A stretch of DNA of 64,000 nt. Origin: Jejuia rubra (GTDB lineage Bacteria; Bacteroidota; Bacteroidia; Flavobacteriales; Flavobacteriaceae). A model generated the notes under the pieces. The model was not told the DNA's origin and did no database searches. It was given only the letters and a program-made list of their open reading frames with translations. The stretch covers positions 421,147 to 485,146 of the forward strand of contig NZ_JBHULY010000039.1 of the NCBI RefSeq assembly GCF_042684665.1, in the 5' to 3' direction. Positions 54,497-63,192 of this stretch are shown piece by piece. The translations under genes and the position numbers were made by a program. How positions within the stretch are numbered: position 1 is the first letter of the stretch; each line of letters opens with the position of its first letter.

Positions 54497-55174
54497 ATGA
54501 AAATTACTTTTTACGGTCACGCCAGTTTAGGGATTCAGATTGATGACATTCATCTTATTGTAGATCCATTTATTACAGGAAATGAAAAGGCTTCAAATAT
54601 TGATATAAATACGCTTAAAGCGGATTATATTTTGGTAACCCATGCCCATCAAGACCACACGTTAGATGTTGAGGCCATTGCCAAAAGAACAGGTGCAACT
54701 ATAGTTTCAAACTATGAAATTGTGATGCATTATGATGGCAAAGGCTTAAAAGGACATCCCATGAACCATGGTGGCCAATGGAAGTTTGATTTCGGGACAG
54801 TAAAGTATGTCAATGCCATACATACGTCGTCCTTCCCTGACGGAAGCTATGGTGGGCAACCTGGCGGATTTATTATTACTACTAAGTATAAATGTATTTA
54901 CATAGCGGGAGATACCGCGTTGACTTATGATATGAAATTAATCGGTAAAAATCACGAACTGGATTTGGCCGTATTGCCTATTGGGGACAATTTTACTATG
55001 GGCATGGACGATGCGCTTATCGCTTCTGATTTTCTTAAATGTGATAATATATTAGGCTATCATTACGATACTTTCGGTTATATCGAAATTGACGAGGTAA
55101 ATGCAAAAGCCAAATTTGATGCCGATTTAAAAACTTTAAAACTCCTAAAAATAGGGGAATCCCTGACTATTTAA
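54497..55174 (+). CDS. UPF0173-type metal-dependent hydrolase (MBL fold)
   Basis: A 225-residue metallo-beta-lactamase-fold protein of the UlaG-like group. The metal motif is THAHQDHTLD (His49, His51, Asp53, His54), with later ligands in HTSSFPDGS and GDTALTYDM. No signal peptide. The family's physiological substrate is largely unknown. Its place inside a menaquinone cluster is noted, but the 52-bp gap after menA allows independent expression. Confidence 0.88.
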   Translation: MKITFYGHASLGIQIDDIHLIVDPFITGNEKASNIDINTLKADYILVTHAHQDHTLDVEAIAKRTGATIVSNYEIVMHYDGKGLKGHPMNHGGQWKFDFGTVKYVNAIHTSSFPDGSYGGQPGGFIITTKYKCIYIAGDTALTYDMKLIGKNHELDLAVLPIGDNFTMGMDDALIASDFLKCDNILGYHYDTFGYIEIDEVNAKAKFDADLKTLKLLKIGESLTI

Positions 55175-55196
55175 TAGTTCCATCTTACTACAGTTT

Positions 55197-55883
55197 ATGC
55201 GAAAACTACTTTTAAGCCTAGGCATTGTTTTAATGTCCAGTACTATAAATGCCCAAGACCAGTCACAAATGGGTGCTTGGTATATGTATTTTTATAAGCA
55301 CCAATTCAAAAATAGCCAGTTTGGAATTCAAGGTGATTTGCAATACCGCAATTGGGATATTATCGGAGATTTGGAGCAGTTGCTGATTCGCTCGGGGATA
55401 ACATTCACCCCAAAAAATGCCGATATATTATTCACTTTGGGATACGGAAATATTACTACTGGACAATTTGGGGACAGCAACGCCACAGTTTCGGAAAGTA
55501 GGATTTACCAAGAAGCCATGTTTTCAAAAAAGATTGGAGGTAGATTTTATACGACCCATCGGTTTCGTTATGAGCAACGTTTTGTTGAAAATCAGGATTT
55601 CAGGACGCGATACCGCTATAATTTATTTTTGAATATTCCCGTAAATCAAAATACTTTGGATGCAAAAGCTGTTTACATTGCACTTTATAATGAATTGTTT
55701 ATCAACGGACAAACCGATATTGGCACTGATACGCCAGTACAGTTATTCGACAGAAATCGAACCTATTTAGGAATGGGCTATGTATTAAAACCGAGCATGA
55801 AATTCCAATTAGGTTGGATGAACCAAAAAACGGTGAATTGGGGCAAAGGGCAATTGCAATTCAGTTTCCACCACAGCTTTTAA
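55197..55883 (+). CDS. DUF2490 outer-membrane-like protein
   Basis: A 228-residue exported protein (signal MRKLLLSLGIVLMSSTINAQ) with repeated amphipathic beta strands and many Tyr, Phe, Arg and Gln. It opens with the DUF2490 hallmark GAWYMYFYKHQF and ends in an aromatic residue (QFSFHHSF) as barrel proteins do. Function unknown. It lies 22 bp after the MBL gene and 6 bp before menC, so it is part of the operon. Confidence 0.8.
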   Translation: MRKLLLSLGIVLMSSTINAQDQSQMGAWYMYFYKHQFKNSQFGIQGDLQYRNWDIIGDLEQLLIRSGITFTPKNADILFTLGYGNITTGQFGDSNATVSESRIYQEAMFSKKIGGRFYTTHRFRYEQRFVENQDFRTRYRYNLFLNIPVNQNTLDAKAVYIALYNELFINGQTDIGTDTPVQLFDRNRTYLGMGYVLKPSMKFQLGWMNQKTVNWGKGQLQFSFHHSF

Positions 55884-55889
55884 TATTTT

Positions 55890-56924
55890 ATGAAAGCGAG
55901 CTTCCATCCGTACACCTTGAAATTTAAACAAGCCAGTGGTACTTCCAGAGGTATTTTAAAGGCTAAGGACACTTGGTTTTTAATTTTGGAAAGTGAGGGT
56001 AAAAAAGGAGTAGGGGAGTGCGGTATGTTTCGTGGGCTTTCGGTGGATGACCGGCCAGATTTTCAGGAAAAACTGCAATGGGTTTGTGAAAACATAAACT
56101 TAGGGCTCGATATTTTGGTCAGCGAACTTGTCGAACTGCCGAGCATTCAATTTGGTTTGGAGATGGCATTTAAATCCTTGGACAGTGCAAACGGATTTGA
56201 CTTAATTCCTTCTGAATTTACAAAGGGAAAAGAAGGAATTCCAATCAATGGTTTGATTTGGATGGGGAGCGAATCATTCATGAAAAGGCAAATTAAAGAC
56301 AAAATCAAAGCAGGTTTCACATGTATCAAAATGAAAATTGGTGCCATTGATTTTCAAACTGAAATCGATTTGTTGAAATCCATTAGAAAGGAATTCACCT
56401 CAAAAGATATGGAATTAAGAGTAGATGCCAATGGAGCCTTTTCTCCGCAAGAGGCATTGGAAAAATTAAAAATTCTGTCCGACCTCGATTTACACTCCAT
56501 CGAACAGCCCATAAAACAGGGACAAGTAGAGCAAATAGCTAAATTATGTGAGATAGCGCCTTTGCCCATTGCTTTGGACGAGGAATTAATCGGCGTGTTT
56601 TCTGTAACAAAAAAGCAGGAGTTGCTACAAACTATCCGACCGCAATACATTATATTGAAGCCAACCTTGGTGGGCGGATTTCAAGGCAGTGACGAATGGA
56701 TTTCAATTGCGGCACAGCACAAAATAGGGTGGTGGGTCACGAGTGCCTTGGAAAGCAATGTGAGTTTAAATGCTATTGCACAGTACACGTATAAAAAGCA
56801 AAACCCTTTGCCTCAAGGACTAGGAACGGGAGGTTTGTTTACCAACAATTTTGATTCGCCGTTGGTAGTACAACATGGAAATTTGCGTTATAATGCAACA
56901 AAACAGTGGAAATTTAACTTATAG
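55890..56924 (+). CDS. menC: o-succinylbenzoate synthase
   Basis: A 344-residue enolase-superfamily enzyme that dehydrates SHCHC to o-succinylbenzoate. The catalytic lysine pair is K147-M-K149, metal ligands are Asp179 (RVDANGAF), Glu205 (SIEQPI) and Asp230 (ALDEEL), and the second catalytic lysine is Lys257 (IILKPTLVGG). These positions distinguish it from muconate cycloisomerases only loosely; the men context makes the call secure. Confidence 0.92.
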   Translation: MKASFHPYTLKFKQASGTSRGILKAKDTWFLILESEGKKGVGECGMFRGLSVDDRPDFQEKLQWVCENINLGLDILVSELVELPSIQFGLEMAFKSLDSANGFDLIPSEFTKGKEGIPINGLIWMGSESFMKRQIKDKIKAGFTCIKMKIGAIDFQTEIDLLKSIRKEFTSKDMELRVDANGAFSPQEALEKLKILSDLDLHSIEQPIKQGQVEQIAKLCEIAPLPIALDEELIGVFSVTKKQELLQTIRPQYIILKPTLVGGFQGSDEWISIAAQHKIGWWVTSALESNVSLNAIAQYTYKKQNPLPQGLGTGGLFTNNFDSPLVVQHGNLRYNATKQWKFNL

Positions 56925-56927
56925 ATT

Positions 56928-57890
56928 ATGTATATAGAACAGGCATACAAAGGCTTAACGGATGCATGGCGCTACATTATTGGAGGCGCGATTATATTTG
57001 TGGCATGGCAGGTTATCGGGATGATTCCCTTGGGCATAGCCATTTTTATAAAAGTGGCCGAAGGTGGTGAAATAGCAATGGATATTCCCGGAATGGTATC
57101 ACTTCTGGGAGAAAACCTGTTTTTATTTTTGATGCTGATTTCCTTTGCCGTTGGTTTGATCGGGGTATTTGTCAGTTCAAAATTGTTGCACAAATTGTCT
57201 ATCAAGGACTTGACCACGACAAGAAGAAAAATCGATTGGAAGCGGTTTTGGTATATCTTTATTTTATGGGGCGTGGTATCAAGCATTTTTGTGCTGATAG
57301 ACTATTATTTTATTACCCCGGAAGATTACGTTTGGAATTTTGAGATGAAACCTTTTTTGATCTTGTTGGCGATAGGTGTCTGTTTATTGCCGTTGCAGAC
57401 TAGTTTTGAGGAATATGCCTTTAGAGGCTACGGCATGCATTTTTTGGGGACATTGTTTAAAAATAGATGGTTGCCACTTGTAATAACATCGGTTGCCTTC
57501 GGTTTGCTTCATATTTTCAATCCAGAAGTAAAGCAATTAGGCTACGTTATTATGGTCTATTATATTGGCACGGGATTGTTCTTGGGCATCATCACTTTGA
57601 TGGACGATGGGCTGGAATTGGCGCTCGGTTTCCACGCAGCCAATAATTTATTTACCGCGCTATTGGTGACTGCGGATTGGACAGCCTTACAAACCCACAG
57701 TATACTTAAAGATATAAGTGATCCCGCGGAAATGGCACTTACGGAAATATTTGTTCCTGTGTTCATCATCTTTCCAATACTTTTATTTATTTTGTCTAAG
57801 AAATATGGCTGGACCAACTGGAAGGACAAATTGCTTGGGCCAGTGGTGGAACCACCAAATGAAGATTACAAAATTATTGGAGAAGAATAA
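56928..57890 (+). CDS. CPBP-family intramembrane glutamic protease-like protein
   Basis: A 320-residue protein with about seven or eight membrane helices and the CPBP/CAAX (Abi) motifs: EEYAFR (Glu161, Glu162, Arg166), FGLLHIFNP (His195) and GFHAANN (His236, Asn240). Family members cleave prenylated or other membrane substrates; some relatives act in bacteriocin self-immunity. It is packed 3 bp after menC and 2 bp before menE, so co-expression with menaquinone genes is sure, yet a role in that pathway is unproven. Confidence 0.88.
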   Translation: MYIEQAYKGLTDAWRYIIGGAIIFVAWQVIGMIPLGIAIFIKVAEGGEIAMDIPGMVSLLGENLFLFLMLISFAVGLIGVFVSSKLLHKLSIKDLTTTRRKIDWKRFWYIFILWGVVSSIFVLIDYYFITPEDYVWNFEMKPFLILLAIGVCLLPLQTSFEEYAFRGYGMHFLGTLFKNRWLPLVITSVAFGLLHIFNPEVKQLGYVIMVYYIGTGLFLGIITLMDDGLELALGFHAANNLFTALLVTADWTALQTHSILKDISDPAEMALTEIFVPVFIIFPILLFILSKKYGWTNWKDKLLGPVVEPPNEDYKIIGEE

Positions 57891-57892
57891 AT

Positions 57893-58966
57893 ATGATTCC
57901 AGATTATACCAAGGTACACAACAGATTTAAGTTAGAAGGTCACCATTACAACTATGAAGATTTAATGGAGGTAGCCTATAGTTTCGTTAAGGAAGGCTAT
58001 CCCTATCAGCAGCAGCTCGGACTTTTCCTTTTGGATTGGCTGGACAAAAAGGATTATATAAAAGTAAAAACGTCTGGTTCTACAGGAAGACCAAAAACCT
58101 TAAAGATTAAAAAACAGGCTATGGTCAATTCAGCCATTATGACCGGTGATTTTTTCAACCTATCCCCAGGCAAAAAGGTATTGAACTGTTTACCTTCCAA
58201 TTTTATCGCTGGGAAAATGATGATGGTCAGGGCAATCATCCTTGGTTTGGAAGTAGATATGGTAGTACCCTCTGCACTTCCCAGAATCGACTACGAAAAG
58301 GATTATGATTTTTGCGCTTTCACGCCAATGCAGTTAAAGAATTTTGCAAAATATTTAAAATCCATCAAAACGGCTATTGTAGGCGGTGGTCGTGTATCCA
58401 GTCACATTAAAGAACTAATTAGGGACAAGAAACCACAGATATATGAAACTTATGGCATGACGGAAACCGTTTCCCATATTGCCGTAAAAAAACTGAATCA
58501 TTTAAAAGGTGATGATACGGATCGGTATTTCACCACCTTACCAAATATTAGTATTTCGCAGGACGACAGAGGGTGTTTGGTGATTGATGCACCCAATTTG
58601 GCTGATGATAAAATTATAACGAATGATTTAGTAGAAATTCATTCCGATAACCAATTTGAATGGATCGGTAGAATCGACAATGTGATTAATACCGGAGGTA
58701 TCAAAGTATTCCCGGAGCAAATAGAGGAGAAGCTACAGGACAAAATGCAAGGCCGTCAATTTTTTATTCATGGTATTGAAGATGACACTCTAGGCTATAA
58801 AGTGGTGATGGTTGTCCAAGGTAAGGAAGGTGATTTGGACGACACCCTATTTGTCGATTTGGAAAAATATGAGAAACCCAAAGACATTTTATTTACCAGA
58901 AAATTTAAGGAGACGGCTTCCGGGAAAATCCATCGTGCGAATACCATAAAGTATATTTTAGGCTAA
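57893..58966 (+). CDS. menE: o-succinylbenzoate-CoA ligase (short MenE)
   Basis: A 357-residue ANL-family adenylating enzyme that makes o-succinylbenzoyl-CoA for MenB. The P-loop is KTSGSTGRPK (59-68), the adenine-binding motif is YETYGMTETV, and the hinge is EWIGRIDNVINTGG with the C-terminal lysine segment ETASGKIHR. It is shorter than canonical MenE (about 450), lacking part of the N-terminal subdomain, as is usual in Bacteroidota. Last gene of the cluster. Confidence 0.9.
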   Translation: MIPDYTKVHNRFKLEGHHYNYEDLMEVAYSFVKEGYPYQQQLGLFLLDWLDKKDYIKVKTSGSTGRPKTLKIKKQAMVNSAIMTGDFFNLSPGKKVLNCLPSNFIAGKMMMVRAIILGLEVDMVVPSALPRIDYEKDYDFCAFTPMQLKNFAKYLKSIKTAIVGGGRVSSHIKELIRDKKPQIYETYGMTETVSHIAVKKLNHLKGDDTDRYFTTLPNISISQDDRGCLVIDAPNLADDKIITNDLVEIHSDNQFEWIGRIDNVINTGGIKVFPEQIEEKLQDKMQGRQFFIHGIEDDTLGYKVVMVVQGKEGDLDDTLFVDLEKYEKPKDILFTRKFKETASGKIHRANTIKYILG

Positions 58967-58994
58967 AGAGCTATAGTCTAAATTTTTAATTTTC

Positions 58995-59082
58995 GTCATT
59001 GCGAACGCAGTGAAGCAATCTAGTATTAAGTCTTCATAAATGAGATTACATCGTCCTTCGTACCTCACTCCTCGTAATGACA
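58995..59082. repeat. GTCATTGCGA...TCGTAATGAC inverted-repeat element
   Basis: The arms GTCATTGCGAACGCAGTGAA and GCAATCT on the left, and AGATTACATCG... to CTCGTAATGAC on the right, form an imperfect inverted repeat of about 88 bp between menE and the convergent yebC gene. Half of the same element is at 15589-15622. It may also stop transcription from both sides. Confidence 0.65.
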
Positions 59083-59098
59083 GCAAAGGATTAAACGA

Positions 59099-59848
59099 TT
59101 AATCACTCGCCGTCTCTTCCATAGTGTGATACACATTCTGTACATCATCATCCTCTTCCAATTTTTCCAAAAGCTTTTCTACATCGGCCATTTGCTCCGC
59201 ATTTAAAGGTTTGGTCACCTGCGGAATACGCTCAAATCCAGAAGACAAAATCTCGATATTGTTCTCTTCCAGATAACTTTGAATTTTTCCAAAACTTTCA
59301 AAAGGCGCATAAATCATCACACTGTTCACCTCATTGCCATCGGCATCTTCATCGGTGTCCTCAAAAATTTCTTCCACACCAAAGTCGATCAATTCCAATT
59401 CCAATTCCTCCAAATCCAAACCTTCACCTACAATTTTAAAATTACAGGTGTGGTCAAACATAAATACCACAGAACCTGAGGTGCCTAAACTCCCATCACA
59501 TTTGTTAAAATAACTGCGCACATTGGCAACAGTTCTGGTATTATTGTCCGTGGCGGTTTCCACTAAAACGGCAATACCGTGTTGTGCATAGCCTTCAAAA
59601 ATCACTTCTTTATAATCGCCTTGACTTTTATCACTGGCCCGTTTTATGGCGCGCTCAATATTATCCTTGGGCATGTTTACAGACTTCGCATTCTGTATCA
59701 CCGCCCTTAATCGGGAATTGCTATCCGGGTCAGGGCCTCCTTCTTTTACGGCCATTACGATATCCTTGCCGATACGCGTAAAGGCTTTGCTCATGGCCGA
59801 CCAACGTTTCATTTTTCGTGCTTTCCTAAATTCAAAAGCTCTTCCCAT
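59099..59848 (-). CDS. YebC/PmpR-family protein
   Basis: A 249-residue protein with the family opening MGRAFEFRKARKMKRWSAMS, the conserved block NMPKDNIERAIKRA, and TDNNTRTVANVRSYFNKCDG with SVVFMFDH. YebC-type proteins were described as transcriptional regulators and more recently as factors acting in translation of proline-rich stretches. It is in the long (about 240-250) class. Monocistronic. Confidence 0.93.
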   Translation of the reverse strand: MGRAFEFRKARKMKRWSAMSKAFTRIGKDIVMAVKEGGPDPDSNSRLRAVIQNAKSVNMPKDNIERAIKRASDKSQGDYKEVIFEGYAQHGIAVLVETATDNNTRTVANVRSYFNKCDGSLGTSGSVVFMFDHTCNFKIVGEGLDLEELELELIDFGVEEIFEDTDEDADGNEVNSVMIYAPFESFGKIQSYLEENNIEILSSGFERIPQVTKPLNAEQMADVEKLLEKLEEDDDVQNVYHTMEETASD

Positions 59849-59941
59849 AATCTAAAGTTAAAAAGTTGTAAGTATTTAAAGTGCCTAAAGTTTTTCAACT
59901 AAGGCTCACAAATTTAAAAAAATATTGAATTAACGAGCTAC

Positions 59942-60065
59942 TGTCAGTTCGAGTGATTCCGATTTTTTTTGTCGGAATTGTATCGAGAACTATGTTTTAG
60001 ATCAAAATTTTGATTCTCGATACAAATTTTGCTCATTCCAATCACAAAATTCACTCGAATTGACA
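59942..60065. repeat. large palindromic element, copy 1 (TGTCA-TTCGAGTGA)
   Basis: It opens TGTCAGTTCGAGTGA and closes TCACTCGAATTGACA. Inside are TGTATCGAGAA and TTCTCGATACAA as a second inverted pair, so the whole of about 124 bp can fold into one long hairpin. A close relative is at 60455-60563. It occupies most of the gap between yebC and the dehydratase gene. Confidence 0.8.
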
Positions 60066-60141
60066 AAATTTTACCAAAATACACAACGGGTTGCATTAAT
60101 ATTTAAGTGCTGTAAACTGTGACTGCGACTGCCTACTGAAA

Positions 60142-60435
60142 TCATTCATCCACAGGCTCTACAATCATCTCAATGGCTTCGGCTAGTTTAAAATCCTTAT
60201 TGGTGACGCCACCAGCATCGTGTGTTGACAACGAAATAGAAAGCACGTTATACACATTGCTCCAATTCGGGTGGTGGTTTTGGGCTTCACATTCAAAGGC
60301 AATACGGCTCATGGCACTAAAGCAGTCCTTAAAGCTGTCGAATTCAAATTCGGCATGAATGGCATCGTCAAAGTATTCCCAATCGGGAAAGCGCAATAGT
60401 TTCGCTTCTATTTCTTGTTCTGAAAGTTTACTCAT
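60142..60435 (-). CDS. 4a-hydroxytetrahydrobiopterin dehydratase (pterin carbinolamine dehydratase)
   Basis: A 97-residue PCD/DCoH-fold protein. The active-site signature NHHPNW is at residues 53-58, followed by THDAGGVTNKD with His72 and Asp81. It regenerates pterin cofactor after aromatic amino acid hydroxylase turnover; homologues also occur in molybdopterin contexts. No hydroxylase is in this window. It is flanked on both sides by large palindromic elements. Confidence 0.93.
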   Translation of the reverse strand: MSKLSEQEIEAKLLRFPDWEYFDDAIHAEFEFDSFKDCFSAMSRIAFECEAQNHHPNWSNVYNVLSISLSTHDAGGVTNKDFKLAEAIEMIVEPVDE

Positions 60436-60454
60436 TTTCTAAAATATTTGTAAT

Positions 60455-60563
60455 TGTCACTTCGAGTGAAATTCTGGAAGAATTTTGTATCGAGAAGCTA
60501 TGCTTTAGAGCAACCCATGGTTCTCGATACAATTTCATCAAAATGAAATCACTCGAACTGACA
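60455..60563. repeat. large palindromic element, copy 2 (TGTCA-TTCGAGTGA)
   Basis: It opens TGTCACTTCGAGTGA and closes TCACTCGAACTGACA, with inner TGTATCGAGAA and TTCTCGATACAA arms as in copy 1. The central loops of the two copies differ more than the arms. Confidence 0.8.
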
Positions 60564-60645
60564 TAAATTTTTTCTAAATCCTGTTACTAATTTAGCCCAA
60601 TTTTTTCGTTTTACAATTCAAAATTCTCAAAATGCAAAAGATACG

Positions 60646-61485
60646 CTACAATTTCAATTCCTTCAACAAATCCTGGCTTTGCAACTGCAAATGCTTCGGT
60701 AGCTTGTTGAGTTTTGGCAAAACCGCTAAATATCTGTCGTTATTTGTGGTATAAACGCGCTTATAGGTGGCTTTCCACGGCAAATTCAATGAATTGATGA
60801 TGTCCTCAATAAACTCGTCATGATGCACTAAATCCGTACTGCCTAAGTGGAAGATGCCCCATTTATTACGATTGATGATATAATGAATTTGCTGTGTCAC
60901 TTTAGAATCCGTGGTGACATTCATAATCAAATTTGGAAATATTTCAATAGGTTCTTTTTCCTTTATCAATTGAACGATCTCCGTAATTCGAGGGGATTGG
61001 CTACCAAATACCATGGGCAAACGTATAATAGCCACTTGTCTTTTAGGCAAGCGCAACAACATGTTTTCAATTTTTATTTTGAAATGTCCGTAAATACTAT
61101 TGCTATAGGTTTTATCGGCCTCGTAACTTGGGAATTTCGAATAGGCATCAAACACATTGGCAGAGGAGAGGAAAATCAACCTGATTTTATGACTGAACAC
61201 ATATTCCGAAAGATGCTCGTGCAATAACCATTGTTTTGAAAAATCACCACGCAACGCAGAAATGATAATCGTGGGTTTCACAATATCCAGAATTTCATAA
61301 ATATCATCTTCCTCAATATCATATTGAAAAAAGTGATGGTTCTTTTCAAGTTGCAGATTTGAAGTGCGATAGGTACCGAACGTCCTGAAATAGGAGCAGA
61401 GTTCCTTGTAAATGGCACCGCCCAAAAAGCCACTGCCTCCAAGAATCAATATTTTATGTTTATGTGCCTGCTCCGTCCCTTTCAT
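60646..61485 (-). CDS. RmlD-like NAD(P)-dependent sugar reductase/epimerase
   Basis: A 279-residue short-chain dehydrogenase of the extended class. The dinucleotide-binding loop is LGGSGFLGG (residues about 15-23), and the YxxxK catalytic pair lies in SNSIYGHFKIKIE, with an upstream FLSSANVFD serine segment. RmlD makes dTDP-rhamnose, but specific substrate residues cannot be checked here and no rml genes are nearby. It begins 16 bp after gcvT, suggesting co-transcription. Confidence 0.85.
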   Translation of the reverse strand: MKGTEQAHKHKILILGGSGFLGGAIYKELCSYFRTFGTYRTSNLQLEKNHHFFQYDIEEDDIYEILDIVKPTIIISALRGDFSKQWLLHEHLSEYVFSHKIRLIFLSSANVFDAYSKFPSYEADKTYSNSIYGHFKIKIENMLLRLPKRQVAIIRLPMVFGSQSPRITEIVQLIKEKEPIEIFPNLIMNVTTDSKVTQQIHYIINRNKWGIFHLGSTDLVHHDEFIEDIINSLNLPWKATYKRVYTTNNDRYLAVLPKLNKLPKHLQLQSQDLLKELKL

Positions 61486-61501
61486 TCGTCAAAAATTTAG
61501 G

Positions 61502-62584
61502 TTAACCCTTGTAAAATGGAAGTTTTACAACAGTAGCAGGAATGGCTTTTTTTCTAATTTGAATATTGATTTTACTACCAGGATCTGCAAAAATAGGAGG
61601 GACGTAGCCCAAACCAACACCCTTGCCTAAAGAAGGTGCCATGGTGCCGGAAGTGACGTTTCCAATCGTATTGCCATTACCATCCACAATATCATAACCC
61701 TGACGTGGAATGCCACGTTCGTCCAGTTCAAAACCGACCAATTTACGTTCAGGACCTCTTGCTTTTTCTGCCTTTAAAGCTTCGGAATTAGTGAATTCCT
61801 TAGTGAATTTGGTAATCCAGCCCAAACCAGCTTCAATGGGCGAGGTGCTGTCGTCAATATCATTGCCGTATAGGCAATAGCCCATTTCCAAACGCAAGGT
61901 GTCCCGTGCGGCCAAACCAATAGGTTTGATGCCAAAATCCGCACCAGCTTCCAATACCTTGTCCCAAATTTGTTCAACTTCACTGTTTTTGCAATAAATT
62001 TCGAAACCACCGCTACCGGTATAGCCCGTTGCCGAAATAATCACATAATCGATGCCAGCAAAATCGCCTACCACAAAATTGTAGAATTTGATAGCTGATA
62101 AATCTTCACTCGTTAAAGATTGCATCGCTTCCACAGCTTTTGGGCCTTGAATGGCGAGTAGGGCATAGTCGTCACTTAAATTGCGCATTGTAGCGCCCTC
62201 ATCATTTTTGGACTGAATCCAGTTCCAATCCTTTTCAATATTACTGGCGTTGACCACCAATAAATAGGTGTCTTCCTTAACGCGATAAATGATTAAATCG
62301 TCCACAATACCGCCAGTATCGTTGGGCAGGCAACTGTACTGGGCTTTACCAATGGTTAATTTTGAAGCATCGTTGCTGGATACTTTTTGAATCAAAGCCA
62401 AGGCCTGTGGGCCTTCAATCAAAAATTCGCCCATGTGGGACACGTCAAACACACCAACGGCATTGCGAACCGTGTCGTGTTCAATGGTAACACCTTCATA
62501 TTGTACGGGCATTTGGTAGCCCGCAAAAGGCACCATTTTTGCCCCTAGGGCTACGTGGGTTTGATATAAAGCTGTCTGTTGCAT
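61502..62584 (-). CDS. gcvT: aminomethyltransferase (glycine cleavage T protein)
   Basis: A 360-residue tetrahydrofolate-dependent enzyme that releases ammonia and forms methylene-THF in the glycine cleavage system. Family blocks are GAKMVPFAGYQMPVQY, VFDVSHMGEF, RVKEDTYLLVVNASN, ATGYTGSGGFEIY, GLAARDTLRLEMGYCLYG and VGLGYVPP. The other subunits (gcvH, gcvP) are not in this window. It is preceded one base upstream by a 50-codon membrane-protein frame and followed by the RmlD-like gene. Confidence 0.95.
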   Translation of the reverse strand: MQQTALYQTHVALGAKMVPFAGYQMPVQYEGVTIEHDTVRNAVGVFDVSHMGEFLIEGPQALALIQKVSSNDASKLTIGKAQYSCLPNDTGGIVDDLIIYRVKEDTYLLVVNASNIEKDWNWIQSKNDEGATMRNLSDDYALLAIQGPKAVEAMQSLTSEDLSAIKFYNFVVGDFAGIDYVIISATGYTGSGGFEIYCKNSEVEQIWDKVLEAGADFGIKPIGLAARDTLRLEMGYCLYGNDIDDSTSPIEAGLGWITKFTKEFTNSEALKAEKARGPERKLVGFELDERGIPRQGYDIVDGNGNTIGNVTSGTMAPSLGKGVGLGYVPPIFADPGSKINIQIRKKAIPATVVKLPFYKG

Positions 62585-62585
62585 T

Positions 62586-62738
62586 CTAATGGTCTTTTGT
62601 CAATATATACACAATGAGGAAACAAATTAATAGGATGCTAAAGCCCACAACAATTGCGGTTTTAGTTTTAAGGGATGAAACGAAGTCTTGAATCGTTGCT
62701 CCCAAAAACTTTATAATACCTACTAAAATGTTTTCCAT
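62586..62738 (-). CDS. 50-residue single-helix membrane protein upstream of gcvT
   Basis: The frame begins MENILVGIIKFLGATIQDFV, then SSLKTKTA, then a strong transmembrane segment (IVVGFSILLICFLIVYIL) and the tail TKDH. An ATG start, clean hydrophobic helix and one-base spacing to the gcvT ATG argue that it is real and co-translated. I know no named family for it. An amphipathic N-terminal helix (residues about 2-20) may lie on the membrane surface. Confidence 0.6.
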   Translation of the reverse strand: MENILVGIIKFLGATIQDFVSSLKTKTAIVVGFSILLICFLIVYILTKDH

Positions 62739-63018
62739 AACAAGCGTAGCAAATGTATTGAAATAAAAAAGATTTAGAAATATTTGGAAAGATGAAGTAT
62801 TACAGGGTATAAAATATTCTATTTTACATAATGTAAATTATAGAGCATTTATAACAAATTGACACAGGCTTGCATTTTACATAGTTGCCGATATAATATT
62901 TTATATCGCAAGCAATTGTGTAAAAGTCAATTTGTGGCATGAAAATTCAAATTACTTTTCCAGCCGCATCAACTCGCAGATTCACAAAATTGATACACAA
63001 TTATCCATCGCTAGCCAA

Positions 63019-63038
63019 CCTGCCTGCCGGCAGGCAGG
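63019..63038. repeat. CCTGCCTGCCGGCAGGCAGG palindrome, copy 2
   Basis: Identical to the copy at 15379-15398, 48 kb away, with flanking AACC also shared on the left. Confidence 0.85.
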
Positions 63039-63089
63039 CACCAAAATAAAAGCTAACCTTTTTGCGCTGTATTAAAAATCGCGTATCTA

Positions 63090-63105
63090 CCTGTCGGCAG
63101 ACAGG
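63090..63105. repeat. diverged copy of the same GC-rich palindrome
   Basis: CCTGTCGGCAGACAGG is a shorter, diverged relative of the 20-bp palindrome 52 bp to its left. Confidence 0.6.
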
Positions 63106-63192
63106 ATCGATAAAAATATACGACACAAAATATTTTACGCGATTCTCGTAAGCTTGCCATAAATAAGAGTATAAAAATATCATTAGTGGCTA

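Larger units (their letters stand above)
62739..63192. other. AT-rich intergenic region with nested dyads and GC-rich palindromes
   Basis: No gene is supported; the 60-codon minus frame here is built from palindromes. TTTACATaATGTAAA (62823-62837) is a 15-bp dyad. From 62856 to 62933 several arms nest: AAATTGAC/GTCAATTT, GCTTGC/GCAAGC, TTTTACA/TGTAAAA and CGATATAA/TTATATCG, some mutually exclusive. Further right are two GC-rich palindromes (63019-63038 and 63090-63105). Confidence 0.55.

Noticed and set aside
62995..63012. DnaA-box-like sequence (TTATCCATC) suggesting an origin
   Set aside because: A single imperfect match without a box cluster, GC skew evidence or neighbouring dnaA/dnaN.
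63001..63183. 60-codon minus-strand ORF near the right edge
   Set aside because: It spans two GC-rich palindromes and encodes their typical translation; no start context or conserved feature.
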